From NCBI RefSeq assembly GCF_004348895.1, contig NZ_RRZK01000012.1, positions 87,640 through 151,639 of the forward strand: a stretch of DNA of 64,000 bases. Direction: 5' to 3'. Below are positions 39,893 to 48,404 of this stretch, piece after piece. Source of the stretch: Pseudomonas vancouverensis (GTDB taxonomy: Bacteria; Pseudomonadota; Gammaproteobacteria; Pseudomonadales; Pseudomonadaceae). The notes below the pieces were generated by a model. That model ran no database searches, was not told the origin of the DNA, and saw nothing but the letters and a program-made list of their open reading frames with translations. Made by a program: the position numbers and the translations under genes. Position 1 is the first letter of the stretch, and each line of letters starts with the position of its first letter.

Positions 39893-40942
39893 ATGAAATC
39901 GCGAACGTTCAAGCACGGTTTTTATCCCTTGGTGTTGACCGCGGCCCTGGGCCTTGGCAACGCTCAGGCAGCATCGGACATGGTGGTGGTCGGATACGGC
40001 GGAGCCGGACAAAAAGCCCAGGACGTGGCGTTCTTTCAACCCTTCGCCGCTGTGGATCAAAGCAAGGTGATCCAGAGCGAATACAACGGTGAGATGGCCA
40101 AGATCAAAGTCATGGTCGATACCGGCAACGTCGATTGGGACGTGGTACAGATCGAAGGCCCGGACCTGATGCGCGGGTGCGAAGAAGGCATGTACGAACG
40201 GCTGGACTGGACCCGATTGGGCCACGCAGACCAACTGATCCCTGAGGCAGCGCAAGACTGCGGCTCTGCGGCACTGGTCTGGAGCGTGGCAATCGCCTAT
40301 GACACCGACAAGCTGGCGCAAGCGCCCACCTCTTGGGCAGACTTCTGGGACGTCAGGAAAATCCCCGGCAAGCGTGGCCTGCGTAAACGCGCGGTGTACA
40401 ACCTCGAGTTTGCCTTGCTCGCCGATGGGGTGAAAACCGAAGACGTCTACAAGGTCCTCGCCACCCCACAGGGTGTGGACCGGGCGTTCGCCAAACTCAA
40501 TGAACTCAAGCCTTATATCCAGTGGTGGGAAGCGGGCGCCCAGCCACCGCAATGGCTGATGTCCGGCGATGTGGTGATGACGTCGACCTACAGCGGTCGC
40601 ATCGCCGACGCCGCGCAGAAGGGCAGCCACTTGGGCCTGGTCTGGCCCGGCAGCCTCTATGGCATGGATTACTGGGCAATCATCAAGGGCTCAAAACACG
40701 TGGACCAGGCCAAGCGATTCATCGCCTTCGCCAACCAGCCCGATGCCCAGGTCAATTATGTGAAGCAGATCCCTTACGGCCCGACCAACACTCAGGCCGC
40801 CGCGCAGCTGGACGACAAACTGGCGCAGTGGGTGCCAACCGCACCGCAGAACCTCAAGGGCGCGCTGTCGATGAACGTCGGTTTCTGGGTTGATCACGGT
40901 GAAGAACTCGAAGAACGTTTCAACGCCTGGGCCAGTAAATAA
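39893..40942 (+). CDS. Orphan polyamine-type ABC binding protein (PotD-like)
   Basis: A 349-residue periplasmic protein. The signal peptide ends AQA (about residue 27), and the mature start is ASDMVVVGYGGAGQKAQDVAFFQPF. Later segments VDWDVVQIEGPDL, TSWADFWDVRKIPGKRGLRK and GVDRAFAKLNELKPYIQWWEAGAQ are typical of the PotD superfamily. The ATG at 39893 has AGAGG 8-9 bases upstream. No permease or ATPase accompanies it. It may feed a transporter elsewhere or act as a sensor. A similar protein lies near aruRS in P. aeruginosa. Confidence 0.87.
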   Translation: MKSRTFKHGFYPLVLTAALGLGNAQAASDMVVVGYGGAGQKAQDVAFFQPFAAVDQSKVIQSEYNGEMAKIKVMVDTGNVDWDVVQIEGPDLMRGCEEGMYERLDWTRLGHADQLIPEAAQDCGSAALVWSVAIAYDTDKLAQAPTSWADFWDVRKIPGKRGLRKRAVYNLEFALLADGVKTEDVYKVLATPQGVDRAFAKLNELKPYIQWWEAGAQPPQWLMSGDVVMTSTYSGRIADAAQKGSHLGLVWPGSLYGMDYWAIIKGSKHVDQAKRFIAFANQPDAQVNYVKQIPYGPTNTQAAAQLDDKLAQWVPTAPQNLKGALSMNVGFWVDHGEELEERFNAWASK

Positions 40943-41015
40943 GTGACTGTGGCTGGACGCAGGACGCGTCCAGCCTTACTGTCTGCCGCAGTCGTATAGC
41001 CTGGAGTACCTGAGC

Positions 41016-41795
41016 ATGAACAACGTTGCCACTGCCGAGCGCAGCATCACCGAACAACGCCTGCGCGAAGAACTGGCAGCCTGCTACCGGTTGATTGCGC
41101 ATTTCCGCATGACCGATCTGATCTTCACCCACATCTCGGTGCGGATCCCGGGGCCGGAGCATCATTTTCTGATCAACCCGTACGGGCTGATGTTCGATGA
41201 AATTACCGCCTCCAACCTGGTCAAGATCGACCTCGATGGCCATGCCGTCGAGCCGTCGCCGTACCCGGTGAACCCCGCCGGCTTCGTCATTCACAGCGCC
41301 ATTCATGGCGCCCGCGAAGACGCGCAATGCGTGTTGCACACCCACACCAAGTCCGGTTGTGCGGTGGCGGCGCTCAAGTGCGGGTTGTTGCCGGTCAACC
41401 AGATCTCCATGGAGTTCTATGGCCGGGTCGCCTACCACGACTACGAAGGCGTGGCACTGGACTTGAGCGAGCAGGAGCGCCTGGTCGCGGACATCGGTGA
41501 CAAGCCGGTGCTGATGCTGCGTAACCACGGCTTGCTGACCGTGGGCGAGACCGTGAGCCAGGCGTTCTTGCGCATGTACTACCTGGAAAAGGCCTGCGAG
41601 ATTCAGTTGGCGGCCATGGCGGCGGGAGAAATCGTCTTGCCACCCGATGAGGTCTGTGCGCACACCGAGCGCCAGTTCAACGATCCGGGACGGCCGCTGG
41701 AGGAGGGTCAGCTGAATGACCCGGATGCCATGCAACTGGCCTGGGCGGCGATGTTGCGGTTGCTGGATCGGGTTGCGCCCGGTTATCGCGACTGA
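41016..41795 (+). CDS. Class II aldolase/adducin family protein
   Basis: A 259-residue protein with the metal-binding histidines of the family, in CVLHTHTKSG and MLRNHGLL, plus FTHISVRIPG near residue 37. Members cleave or dehydrate small phosphorylated or hydroxylated carbon compounds, or act as decarboxylases; this subgroup in catabolic clusters is poorly characterised. It follows the orphan binding-protein gene by 73 bases and probably shares its transcript. Confidence 0.85.
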   Translation: MNNVATAERSITEQRLREELAACYRLIAHFRMTDLIFTHISVRIPGPEHHFLINPYGLMFDEITASNLVKIDLDGHAVEPSPYPVNPAGFVIHSAIHGAREDAQCVLHTHTKSGCAVAALKCGLLPVNQISMEFYGRVAYHDYEGVALDLSEQERLVADIGDKPVLMLRNHGLLTVGETVSQAFLRMYYLEKACEIQLAAMAAGEIVLPPDEVCAHTERQFNDPGRPLEEGQLNDPDAMQLAWAAMLRLLDRVAPGYRD

Positions 41796-41948
41796 TCAGG
41801 CGTCATCGCCGGTTTGCCAGCGATGCAGGCGCTGCGGATCATCAGACAGGCAAGTGACTAGCGATTTTTCCTGCTCTTGCTGTACAGTCGTTCAGCTCGC
41901 CGAGAACGCAAGCGAGCCTCAACGATCGAACCCAGGAGCATGTCGCCA

Positions 41949-42596
41949 ATGAGTCAGGAAGCCCGTTTTTCCCGCATGGAACCGGAGTTGCGCAAAGCCA
42001 ACCTGATCGAGGCGACGCTGGTGTGCCTCAAGCGCCATGGTTTCCAGGGCGCATCGATCCGCAAGATTTCCGCCGAAGCGGGCGTTTCCGTTGGGCTGAT
42101 CAGCCACCACTATTCCGGCAAGGACGAACTGGTGGCCGAGGCCTACATGGCGATTACCGGGCGGGTCATGACCTTGTTGCGCGATGCAATGGAGCAGGCG
42201 GCGCCCAATGCACGGGAACGATTGTCGGCGTTTTTTCGCGGTTCGTTCTCCGCCGAATTGCTCGACCCGCAACTGATCGACGCCTGGCTGGCGTTCTGGG
42301 GCGCGGTGAAAACCGCCGAGGCGATCAACCAGGCCCACGATCATTCCTACGGCGAGTACCGCGCCATCCTGCGCAAGGTGCTGATGGAACTGGCCCAGGA
42401 AGGAGGCTGGGAAAACTTTGATGCCGACCTCGCGGCCATCGCCTTGAGCGCGATACTCGACGGCTTATGGCTGGAGTCCGGGCTCAACCCAGGCACCTTT
42501 ACCCCGGAGCAGGGCATCCAGATCTGTGAGGCCTGGGTCGACGGCTTGCAGGCAGGCGGTCGTCAACGCTTTTGCGTGCAGACCGGCAGCTGTTGA
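41949..42596 (+). CDS. TetR-family regulator, BetI-like
   Basis: A 215-residue TetR regulator. The N-terminal HTH contains LIEATLVCLKRHGFQGASIRKISAEAGVSVGLISHHYSGKDELV, very close to BetI. The ligand domain (WLAFWGAVKTAEAINQAHD) also follows BetI. AGGAG lies 10 bases before the ATG at 41949; the ATG at 41940 is too close to it. It likely controls the binding-protein/aldolase/flavoenzyme set. A quaternary or methylated amine effector is possible by analogy with choline-sensing BetI. Confidence 0.88.
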   Translation: MSQEARFSRMEPELRKANLIEATLVCLKRHGFQGASIRKISAEAGVSVGLISHHYSGKDELVAEAYMAITGRVMTLLRDAMEQAAPNARERLSAFFRGSFSAELLDPQLIDAWLAFWGAVKTAEAINQAHDHSYGEYRAILRKVLMELAQEGGWENFDADLAAIALSAILDGLWLESGLNPGTFTPEQGIQICEAWVDGLQAGGRQRFCVQTGSC

Positions 42597-42689
42597 TCAG
42601 TCGTTCAACAATGGATACTCTCTGGCGCCGGTGCAGGAAAACACTCTAATAAGAAATTTGGCCCTCGGGCCCATGCAGGACTTCAAGCG

Positions 42690-43406
42690 ATGACTCCTCG
42701 GGTATTGATCGTCGATGACGATCCGTTGATTCGCGAACTGCTGCACGCCTACCTGTCCCAGGAAGGCTACGACGTGCATTGCGCCGCCACTGCGGAACTG
42801 GCGGAAACCTTTCTCGCCAGCCAGACCGTGGACCTGGTGATGCTCGACATTCGCTTGCCGGGCAAGGACGGCCTGACCCTGACCCGCGAACTGCGGGTGC
42901 GGTCGGAAGTCGGGATCATCCTGATCACCGGGCGCAACGATGAAATCGACCGCATCGTCGGCCTCGAATGCGGCGCCGATGACTACGTGATCAAACCCCT
43001 CAACCCGCGCGAACTGGTGTCCCGGGCGAAGAACCTGATTCGTCGGGTGCGCCACGCGCAGACACCGCCGCCACCTGCTGCCACAACCAAAACGGTCAAG
43101 CAATTCGCCGACTGGGCACTCGATACCGACCGCCGTCGTCTGATCGATCCGGCCGGCAGCGAAACCTTGCTGACCCACGGCGAGTACCAGTTGCTCAGCG
43201 TGTTCCTGCGCAACAGCGGGCATACCTTGAGCCGCGATCAACTGATGGATCAGATCCGCAATCGCGAATGGGTGCCCAACGACCGCTCCATCGACGTACT
43301 GGTCGGCCGTCTGCGCCGCAAGTTGCACGACGATCCTGCCGAGCCGCAGTTGATCATCACCATTCACGGTGCCGGCTACCTGTTCACCGCTGGCGTGGCA
43401 GCCTGA
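42690..43406 (+). CDS. aruR: Response regulator AruR (OmpR type)
   Basis: A 238-residue OmpR-family regulator. In the receiver domain the phospho-acceptor is Asp53 in LVMLDIRLPG, with acidic VDDD at residues 8-11 and Lys in YVIKPLNP. A winged-helix DNA-binding domain ends in DRSIDVLVGRLRRKLHDDP and GAGYLF. The position before a hybrid kinase and the aruIH operon matches the AruRS system that controls the arginine transaminase pathway in P. aeruginosa. The next gene starts 6 bases after its stop. Confidence 0.85.
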   Translation: MTPRVLIVDDDPLIRELLHAYLSQEGYDVHCAATAELAETFLASQTVDLVMLDIRLPGKDGLTLTRELRVRSEVGIILITGRNDEIDRIVGLECGADDYVIKPLNPRELVSRAKNLIRRVRHAQTPPPPAATTKTVKQFADWALDTDRRRLIDPAGSETLLTHGEYQLLSVFLRNSGHTLSRDQLMDQIRNREWVPNDRSIDVLVGRLRRKLHDDPAEPQLIITIHGAGYLFTAGVAA

Positions 43407-43411
43407 CGTTC

Positions 43412-44185
43412 GTGGGACGCTGGTGTTGGCTGCTGCTGGTTTTGGCGTTTGGCAATGCCACGGCGAACGAAGTCGTGCGTTATTGCGATTACCCGGTGTA
43501 CCCACCCGTGTCCTGGAGCGATGGCAAACAGGTCCGTGGCCTGGCGCCGAGCGTGGTGAAAAACCTGTTCGGTCAATTGGGGTATGACGTCGAAGTGGTG
43601 GTGCTGGGCAACTGGAAGCGCTGCCTGCTCGACGCGGCCGAAGGTCGGGTCGACGTGGTGCTGGCCTACAGCAGCGAGCAACGGCAACAGAGCATGCTGT
43701 TTTCGACGGTGCCGGTGCTGCGCGAAGAAGTGGCGTTGTTCGTCAACCGCCAACACCCGGTGACCTTCGATCGTCTCGATGATCTGGCCCGCTACCGGGG
43801 CGGCTTGTTGTTCGGCGAAAGCTACGGCGTGGACTTCGATCGCCTGGTCGCGAAAAACAACAACATCGAATGGGTCTCCGACAGCCACCAGAACTTCGGC
43901 AAGCTGATTCGCGGACGCATCGACTTCATCACCCAGGAGCGTCGCACCGGCCAGTTGTACGTGGAAAACCTGCCGGGTGGCAAAGACATCGTCGCCTTGC
44001 CCAAGGCATTGAGCGTGGACTACCTGCGGGTCGCCGTGTCCCGCCGTTCGCCCTTGGCTAGTCGCATGCCCGAAATCGATGCCGGCTTGCAACGCATGGT
44101 CGATGGCGGTGACATCGAGCGCTGGCTCAACGAAAGCGAAGTGACCTACCGCGACATGATCAACCTGCCGGCGAACGAGCAATGA
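43412..44185 (+). CDS. Periplasmic family-3 binding protein between aruR and aruS
   Basis: A 257-residue exported protein starting at GTG 43412. A short hydrophobic signal (WCWLLLVLAFGNATA) precedes a family-3 solute-binding fold (VVRYCDYPVYPPVSWSDGKQVRGLAPSVVKNLF; GRVDVVLAYSSEQRQQ). GTG is chosen because the signal peptide begins there and the site is 5 bases past the aruR stop; earlier in-frame codons lie inside aruR. Its stop overlaps the aruS start by ATGA. With no transporter genes nearby, it probably binds a ligand (arginine or relative) and presents it to AruS. Confidence 0.83.
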   Translation: MGRWCWLLLVLAFGNATANEVVRYCDYPVYPPVSWSDGKQVRGLAPSVVKNLFGQLGYDVEVVVLGNWKRCLLDAAEGRVDVVLAYSSEQRQQSMLFSTVPVLREEVALFVNRQHPVTFDRLDDLARYRGGLLFGESYGVDFDRLVAKNNNIEWVSDSHQNFGKLIRGRIDFITQERRTGQLYVENLPGGKDIVALPKALSVDYLRVAVSRRSPLASRMPEIDAGLQRMVDGGDIERWLNESEVTYRDMINLPANEQ

Positions 44186-46437
44186 TGCGCGCCCGCCCCG
44201 CCGGACTGTTGCGGCGCCTGCTGCTGTTCATCCTGTTGTTCAGCCTGTGTTTTACCGTGCTGGCCAGCAGCGTGCAGTTGTACATCGAATATCGCCGGGA
44301 AATGCGTGACATCGACGCGCGCATGGAGTTGATCCGCGCCGGCTATCTGGCCAGCCTCGAACGCAGCCTCTGGGACTTGAACCAGGAGCAGCTCAACGTG
44401 CAATTGCGCGGCCTGGTGGATTTCTCCGACGTGACGCGGGTGCACCTGAGCAGTCCGGATTTTGATCTGATGCAGGGCAATCCGCAGCCGGAAGGGCCGC
44501 TGCGCATCGAGCGATTTACCCTGGATTACCAACCGCCGTCCGGCCCGGTGCGCAACCTCGGCGAGCTGGAAGTGAGTACCGATCTGGGCGCGGTCTACAA
44601 GCGGTTGTACGCGACCGGGCTGACCAGCCTGTTGTGGATGGCAGTGTTTCTCTGTGGTCTGGCCATCGCACTGTCCGGCCTGTTTTATCGGTTGGTGACT
44701 CGACATCTGCAGGTCATGGCCGACTTTGCCCGGCGCATCGCCGACGGCGAGTGGCAGGAACCCTTGCACCTGCACAAGCGCCGCAGCGCCAACAGTGACG
44801 AAATCGACACCGTGGCCGATGCCCTGGACGACATGCGCCGGGCCATCCTCAGCGACATCGAACGGCGGGAAAACGATCGCCTGGCCTTGCAGGACAATCG
44901 TGACGAATTGCTCAAACGGGTCGAGCGTCGCACCGCCAGCCTGATGCGCGCCAAGGACGAGGCGGAAGCGGCCAACCTCGCCAAGTCACGTTTTCTGGCG
45001 ACCATGAGCCACGAGTTGCGCACGCCGCTCAACGGTATCCTCGGCATGGCCGAACTGCTGCGCGGTGCACGCCTGGACGAACAGAACGGCAAACGCCTGG
45101 ACGCGTTGCACAAGGCCGGCGAAGGCCTGCTGACCATCCTCAACGAAGTGCTGTATTTCGCCAAACTGGAGGAGGGCGTCAGCCACCCCGAGCCGGTGGA
45201 TTTCTCCTTGCGTCAGCTGCTCGATGAAGTGCTGACACTGCTGGAACCGCGGGCGCTGAGCAACGACACGCTGCTCAACTGCCGGGTCGATCCAGTCATC
45301 GCCGAGCACTACCACGGCGCCGAGCAGTTTCTGCGCCAGGTGCTGAGCAACCTGCTGGCCAACGCGATCAAGTTCACCGAAGGCGGCGAAGTCAGCGTCG
45401 AGGTCCGGCTTTTGTCTGCAGATTCAGGCTGTCAGCGCATTCGGGTCAACGTCAGCGACAACGGCATCGGCATTGAGCCGGGCATGCAGGCGAAGATCTT
45501 CGAACGATTTACCCAGGCCAGCGAAGACGTCGCCCAGCGTTTCGGCGGCACCGGGTTGGGATTGGCGATCTGCAAGCATCTGGTCGAGCAGATGGGCGGC
45601 CAGATAGGCGTGGACAGTGAGGTCGGGCGGGGCAGCCGATTCTGGTTTGAGCTCGACCTGCAAGTGGCCGACGCTAGCGCACAACTGACGCCGATAGGTG
45701 CGGGCGCACCTGCCATGAAAATTCTCGTGGTCGAAGATGTCGCCCTCAACCGCGAGGTCGCACAGGGCCTGCTCGAACGGGACGGTCATCAGGTCTGGCT
45801 GGCAGAAGAGGCCGGGCAGGCGCTGCAGCAATGCGCCGCTCGGGTGTTCGATCTGATCCTGCTCGACGTGCACCTGCCAGGCATCAGCGGTGATGAGTTG
45901 TGCAGGCATATTCGCAGTCATGATGGGCCCAACCGCTGCACGAGGATCTTTGCCCTGACCGCCAGCGTGCAGCCGACGCTGGTGCGCGGTTATATGGAGG
46001 CTGGGATGGATGGCATCCTCGCCAAACCGTTGCGGCTGGAAAACCTGCGTCAGGTGTTGCAAGGACAGGGGCCTGCCGACGCTGTTGCCGACGCCGACGA
46101 GGCGATTGACTGGCCGCTGCTGAGCACCCATCGCACCTTGCTCGGCGAACAAAAGGTGCAGGGTTTGCTCGCGGTATTGCGTGGTTCGATTGTTCAACAT
46201 CGCGAAGCATTGGCTGACGCCCTGGCGGCGGACGATTGCACCGAAATCGCTCATCAGGCCCATCGCCTGGCCGGCAGCAGTGACTCCCTGGGCTTTCGCG
46301 GTCTGGCGGGGGAGCTGCGCAAGCTCGAAGAAGCTGCGCTGGACAATGACGAATCGGCGATCCAGGCCATTACCCCTTCAGTGCACATCCACATGCAACG
46401 CTCGCTGCTGACCCTGGAAGGCCTGTTGCAGCACTGA
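44182..46437 (+). CDS. aruS: Hybrid sensor histidine kinase AruS
   Basis: A 751-residue phosphorelay kinase. Membrane helices lie at about 10-32 and 146-170 around a roughly 110-residue periplasmic domain, followed by HAMP (170-225) and a coiled coil (225-265). HisKA has His277 in ATMSHELRTPLNG. The ATPase domain shows NLLANAIKF, SDNGIGIEP and GGTGLGLAI. A receiver domain has Asp562 in LILLDVHLPG. A C-terminal HPt domain has His694 in HQAHRLAGSS. It should relay phosphate His277-Asp562-His694 to AruR. The upstream binding-protein gene overlaps it by 4 bases. Confidence 0.87.
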   Translation: MMRARPAGLLRRLLLFILLFSLCFTVLASSVQLYIEYRREMRDIDARMELIRAGYLASLERSLWDLNQEQLNVQLRGLVDFSDVTRVHLSSPDFDLMQGNPQPEGPLRIERFTLDYQPPSGPVRNLGELEVSTDLGAVYKRLYATGLTSLLWMAVFLCGLAIALSGLFYRLVTRHLQVMADFARRIADGEWQEPLHLHKRRSANSDEIDTVADALDDMRRAILSDIERRENDRLALQDNRDELLKRVERRTASLMRAKDEAEAANLAKSRFLATMSHELRTPLNGILGMAELLRGARLDEQNGKRLDALHKAGEGLLTILNEVLYFAKLEEGVSHPEPVDFSLRQLLDEVLTLLEPRALSNDTLLNCRVDPVIAEHYHGAEQFLRQVLSNLLANAIKFTEGGEVSVEVRLLSADSGCQRIRVNVSDNGIGIEPGMQAKIFERFTQASEDVAQRFGGTGLGLAICKHLVEQMGGQIGVDSEVGRGSRFWFELDLQVADASAQLTPIGAGAPAMKILVVEDVALNREVAQGLLERDGHQVWLAEEAGQALQQCAARVFDLILLDVHLPGISGDELCRHIRSHDGPNRCTRIFALTASVQPTLVRGYMEAGMDGILAKPLRLENLRQVLQGQGPADAVADADEAIDWPLLSTHRTLLGEQKVQGLLAVLRGSIVQHREALADALAADDCTEIAHQAHRLAGSSDSLGFRGLAGELRKLEEAALDNDESAIQAITPSVHIHMQRSLLTLEGLLQH

Positions 46438-46502
46438 CGTACAAGTTTGTTACGACTTTCTACAACTTCGATCTTTACGGTCAACCCGAACTTACATCGC
46501 TT

Positions 46503-46551
46503 TCCAATAATCGCCGTAACCGCCCCTGCGCGGTCTTCGAAGCTTATTGGA
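46503..46551 (+). promoter_or_regulatory. Leader inverted repeat covering a ribosome-binding site
   Basis: TCCAATAA (46503-46510) pairs with TTATTGGA (46544-46551). The right arm contains most of the GGAG ribosome-binding site of the short reading frame that follows at 46562. Folding would mask that site. Confidence 0.4.
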
Positions 46552-46561
46552 GATAATAATA

Positions 46562-46636
46562 ATGACCTGCCGTAAAGCTGATTCCTCCCCGTGCCGTGAC
46601 GCCCTGTCCCGCACTGCGCCCCTGAACGATTGCTGA
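46562..46636 (+). CDS. Candidate 24-residue leader peptide before the permease
   Basis: A short reading frame with a strong GGAGATAATAATA lead before its ATG. The 24-residue product has Cys3, Cys11 and Cys24 and three arginines (4, 12, 17). Its stop lies 9 bases before the permease ATG, so ribosomes finishing here could re-initiate at the permease. It may be a translated leader with a regulatory role. No family is recognised, and it could be chance. Confidence 0.4.
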   Translation: MTCRKADSSPCRDALSRTAPLNDC

Positions 46637-46645
46637 GGGGCCGCC

Positions 46646-48058
46646 ATGAACGACAACACAGATCGCAAAGGCATCCAGCTCACCCGCGCCCTCAAGAGTC
46701 GGCACATTTTCATGCTCTCCCTCGGTGGCGTGATCGGCACCGGGCTGTTCATGGGCTCGGGGGTGACCATCAACCAGGGCGGGCCGGTGGGGGCGATTCT
46801 GGCCTACCTGGTGGCCGGTTTCCTGATGTACCTGGTGATGGTCTGCCTGGGCGAATTGTCGGTGCAGATGCCGGTATCCGGCTCATTCCAGACCCACGCC
46901 ACCAAATATATCGGCCCGGCCACCGGCTTCATGATCGGCTGGGTGTACTGGATGAGCTGGGCCACCACCGTGGGCCTGGAATTCACCGCGGCCGGCATGC
47001 TGATGACCCGTTGGTTCCCGACGGTGCCGATCTGGTACTGGTCGGCGTTGTTCGTGGTGGTGCTGTTCGGCATCAATGCCTTGGCCACCCGCGCCTTTGG
47101 TGAAGCGGAGTACTGGTTCTCGGGGATCAAGGTCGCGGCGATTCTCGGTTTTATCGTGGTTGGCGTGCTGGTGATCTTCGGCGTGATGCCACTGACCAGC
47201 GGCGCCCCGGCACCGATGGCCAGCAACCTGATCGGCGACTCGCTGTTCCCCAACGGCTTGTCTGCGGTGTTCGCGGTGATGATGACCGTGGTCTACGCCT
47301 TCCAGGGTTGCGAGATCATGGGCGTGGCAGCGGGTGAAACCGACCAGCCGGAAAAGAGCATTCCACGCGCCGTGCGCAACGTGGTGTTCCGTGTGCTGAT
47401 CTTCTACGTCCTGGCGATCATCGTGCTGTCGGCCATCGTGCCGTGGCAGCAGGCCGGTCTGATGGAAAGCCCGTTCGTGCAGGTGTTTGACATGGTCGGC
47501 ATTCCTTACGCCGCCGACCTGATGAACTTCGTCATCCTCACGGCGATCCTGTCGGTGGGCAACTCCGGCCTGTACGCCTCGACGCGCATTCTGTGGGCCA
47601 TGTCGAAAACCGGCATGGCGCCGAAAAGCCTGTCGCCGCTGAGCAAGCGTGGCGTGCCGTTGCGGGCGCTGAGCATCACCCTGTGTTTTGCCCTGGTGTC
47701 GCTGATGACCAGCTTTGTCGCCGCTGACACCTTGTTCATGGTGTTGATGGCGGTGAGCGGTATGTCCGGCACAGTGACCTGGATCGTCATCGCCCTGGCG
47801 CAGTACAAGTTCCGCAAGGCTTACCTGCGTGAAGGCGGCAAACTCAGCGACCTGAAATACCGCGCCCCGTGGTTCCCGGTGTTGCCGCTGATGTGCATCA
47901 CCCTGTGCTGCTCGTTGTTCGTGTTCCTGGCCCTGGATGAAACCCAGCGGCCGTCGCTGTACTGGGGCTTCGGCTTCATTGCGCTGTGCTATGGCGCGTA
48001 CTTCCTGATTCACCGCAAACGCGGCGGCGTCCTGGCACCGAGCCTGCCTACCGCCTGA
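46646..48058 (+). CDS. Amino-acid permease (APC superfamily)
   Basis: A 470-residue, 12-helix amino-acid permease. The N-terminus LKSRHIFMLSLGGVIGTGLFMGSG holds the GxIGTGLF substrate motif. FAVMMTVVYAFQGCEIMGVAAGETDQPEKSIPRA is the conserved helix 6 to loop region of the AAT family. It sits between aruS and the catabolic operon, as a permease does in the P. aeruginosa aru region. Arginine or a related basic amino acid is the likely substrate. Its own upstream leader and downstream REP suggest a separate transcript. Confidence 0.88.
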   Translation: MNDNTDRKGIQLTRALKSRHIFMLSLGGVIGTGLFMGSGVTINQGGPVGAILAYLVAGFLMYLVMVCLGELSVQMPVSGSFQTHATKYIGPATGFMIGWVYWMSWATTVGLEFTAAGMLMTRWFPTVPIWYWSALFVVVLFGINALATRAFGEAEYWFSGIKVAAILGFIVVGVLVIFGVMPLTSGAPAPMASNLIGDSLFPNGLSAVFAVMMTVVYAFQGCEIMGVAAGETDQPEKSIPRAVRNVVFRVLIFYVLAIIVLSAIVPWQQAGLMESPFVQVFDMVGIPYAADLMNFVILTAILSVGNSGLYASTRILWAMSKTGMAPKSLSPLSKRGVPLRALSITLCFALVSLMTSFVAADTLFMVLMAVSGMSGTVTWIVIALAQYKFRKAYLREGGKLSDLKYRAPWFPVLPLMCITLCCSLFVFLALDETQRPSLYWGFGFIALCYGAYFLIHRKRGGVLAPSLPTA

Positions 48059-48082
48059 TCCCAAAACACCACACGGTCCCCT

Positions 48083-48164
48083 TGTAGGAGCGAGCTTGCT
48101 CGCGATGGCCTGTCAGTCGCCCAGTGGTGTCTGACCCACCATCGCGAGCAGGCTCGCTCCTACA
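48083..48164. repeat. REP pair (BIME)
   Basis: Bases 48083-48108 and 48139-48164 are inverted copies of a 26-base REP unit with one mismatch, 30 bases apart. They lie 25 bases past the permease stop and may protect its mRNA end. Confidence 0.93.
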
Positions 48165-48333
48165 GGTTTTTGCGGTGAGACAAAGTCCAGGGACCTACCG
48201 CCTGTCGCTAGTTGTTCGAAGTTGTAACAGCGCCATCGCCCGATTTCGCTTCATCAATAAAAAAGCTAATAAAACCAATTGCCTACGGATTGCATAAGCC
48301 TGTTACAGCTTATTTATCCGCCGATTGCCGCCT

Positions 48334-48353
48334 TACTGAACACTCGTTTAGTA
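48334..48353. promoter_or_regulatory. Candidate operator inverted repeat
   Basis: TACTGAAC and GTTTAGTA form an inverted repeat with one mismatch around ACTC, 52 bases before the enoyl-CoA hydratase start. The GAAC-N4-GTTT core resembles PsrA-type sites, which control acyl-CoA genes in pseudomonads. The binding protein is unknown. Confidence 0.4.
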
Positions 48354-48404
48354 TGAGCTCAAGTCGCGTCACCTCAGACCCATCACAATAATTAGAGGAT
48401 TCCC

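Larger units (their letters stand above)
48059..48404. promoter_or_regulatory. Intergenic region before the CoA/arginine operon
   Basis: These 346 bases hold a REP pair at the left and an AT-rich promoter-like stretch (about 48240-48320). Two inverted-repeat signals are present: TACTGAAC-ACTC-GTTTAGTA (48334-48353), and TGTAACAG (48223-48230) mirrored by CTGTTACA (48300-48307). No gene is seen. Confidence 0.5.

Noticed and set aside
41940..41948. Upstream ATG as the start of the BetI-like regulator
   Set aside because: The ribosome-binding site AGGAG is only one base before it, too close; the ATG at 41949 has normal spacing.
42660..42671. Short palindrome GGCCCTCGGGCC before aruR as a terminator or operator
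   Set aside because: Too short and without a T-run; such palindromes are common in GC-rich DNA.
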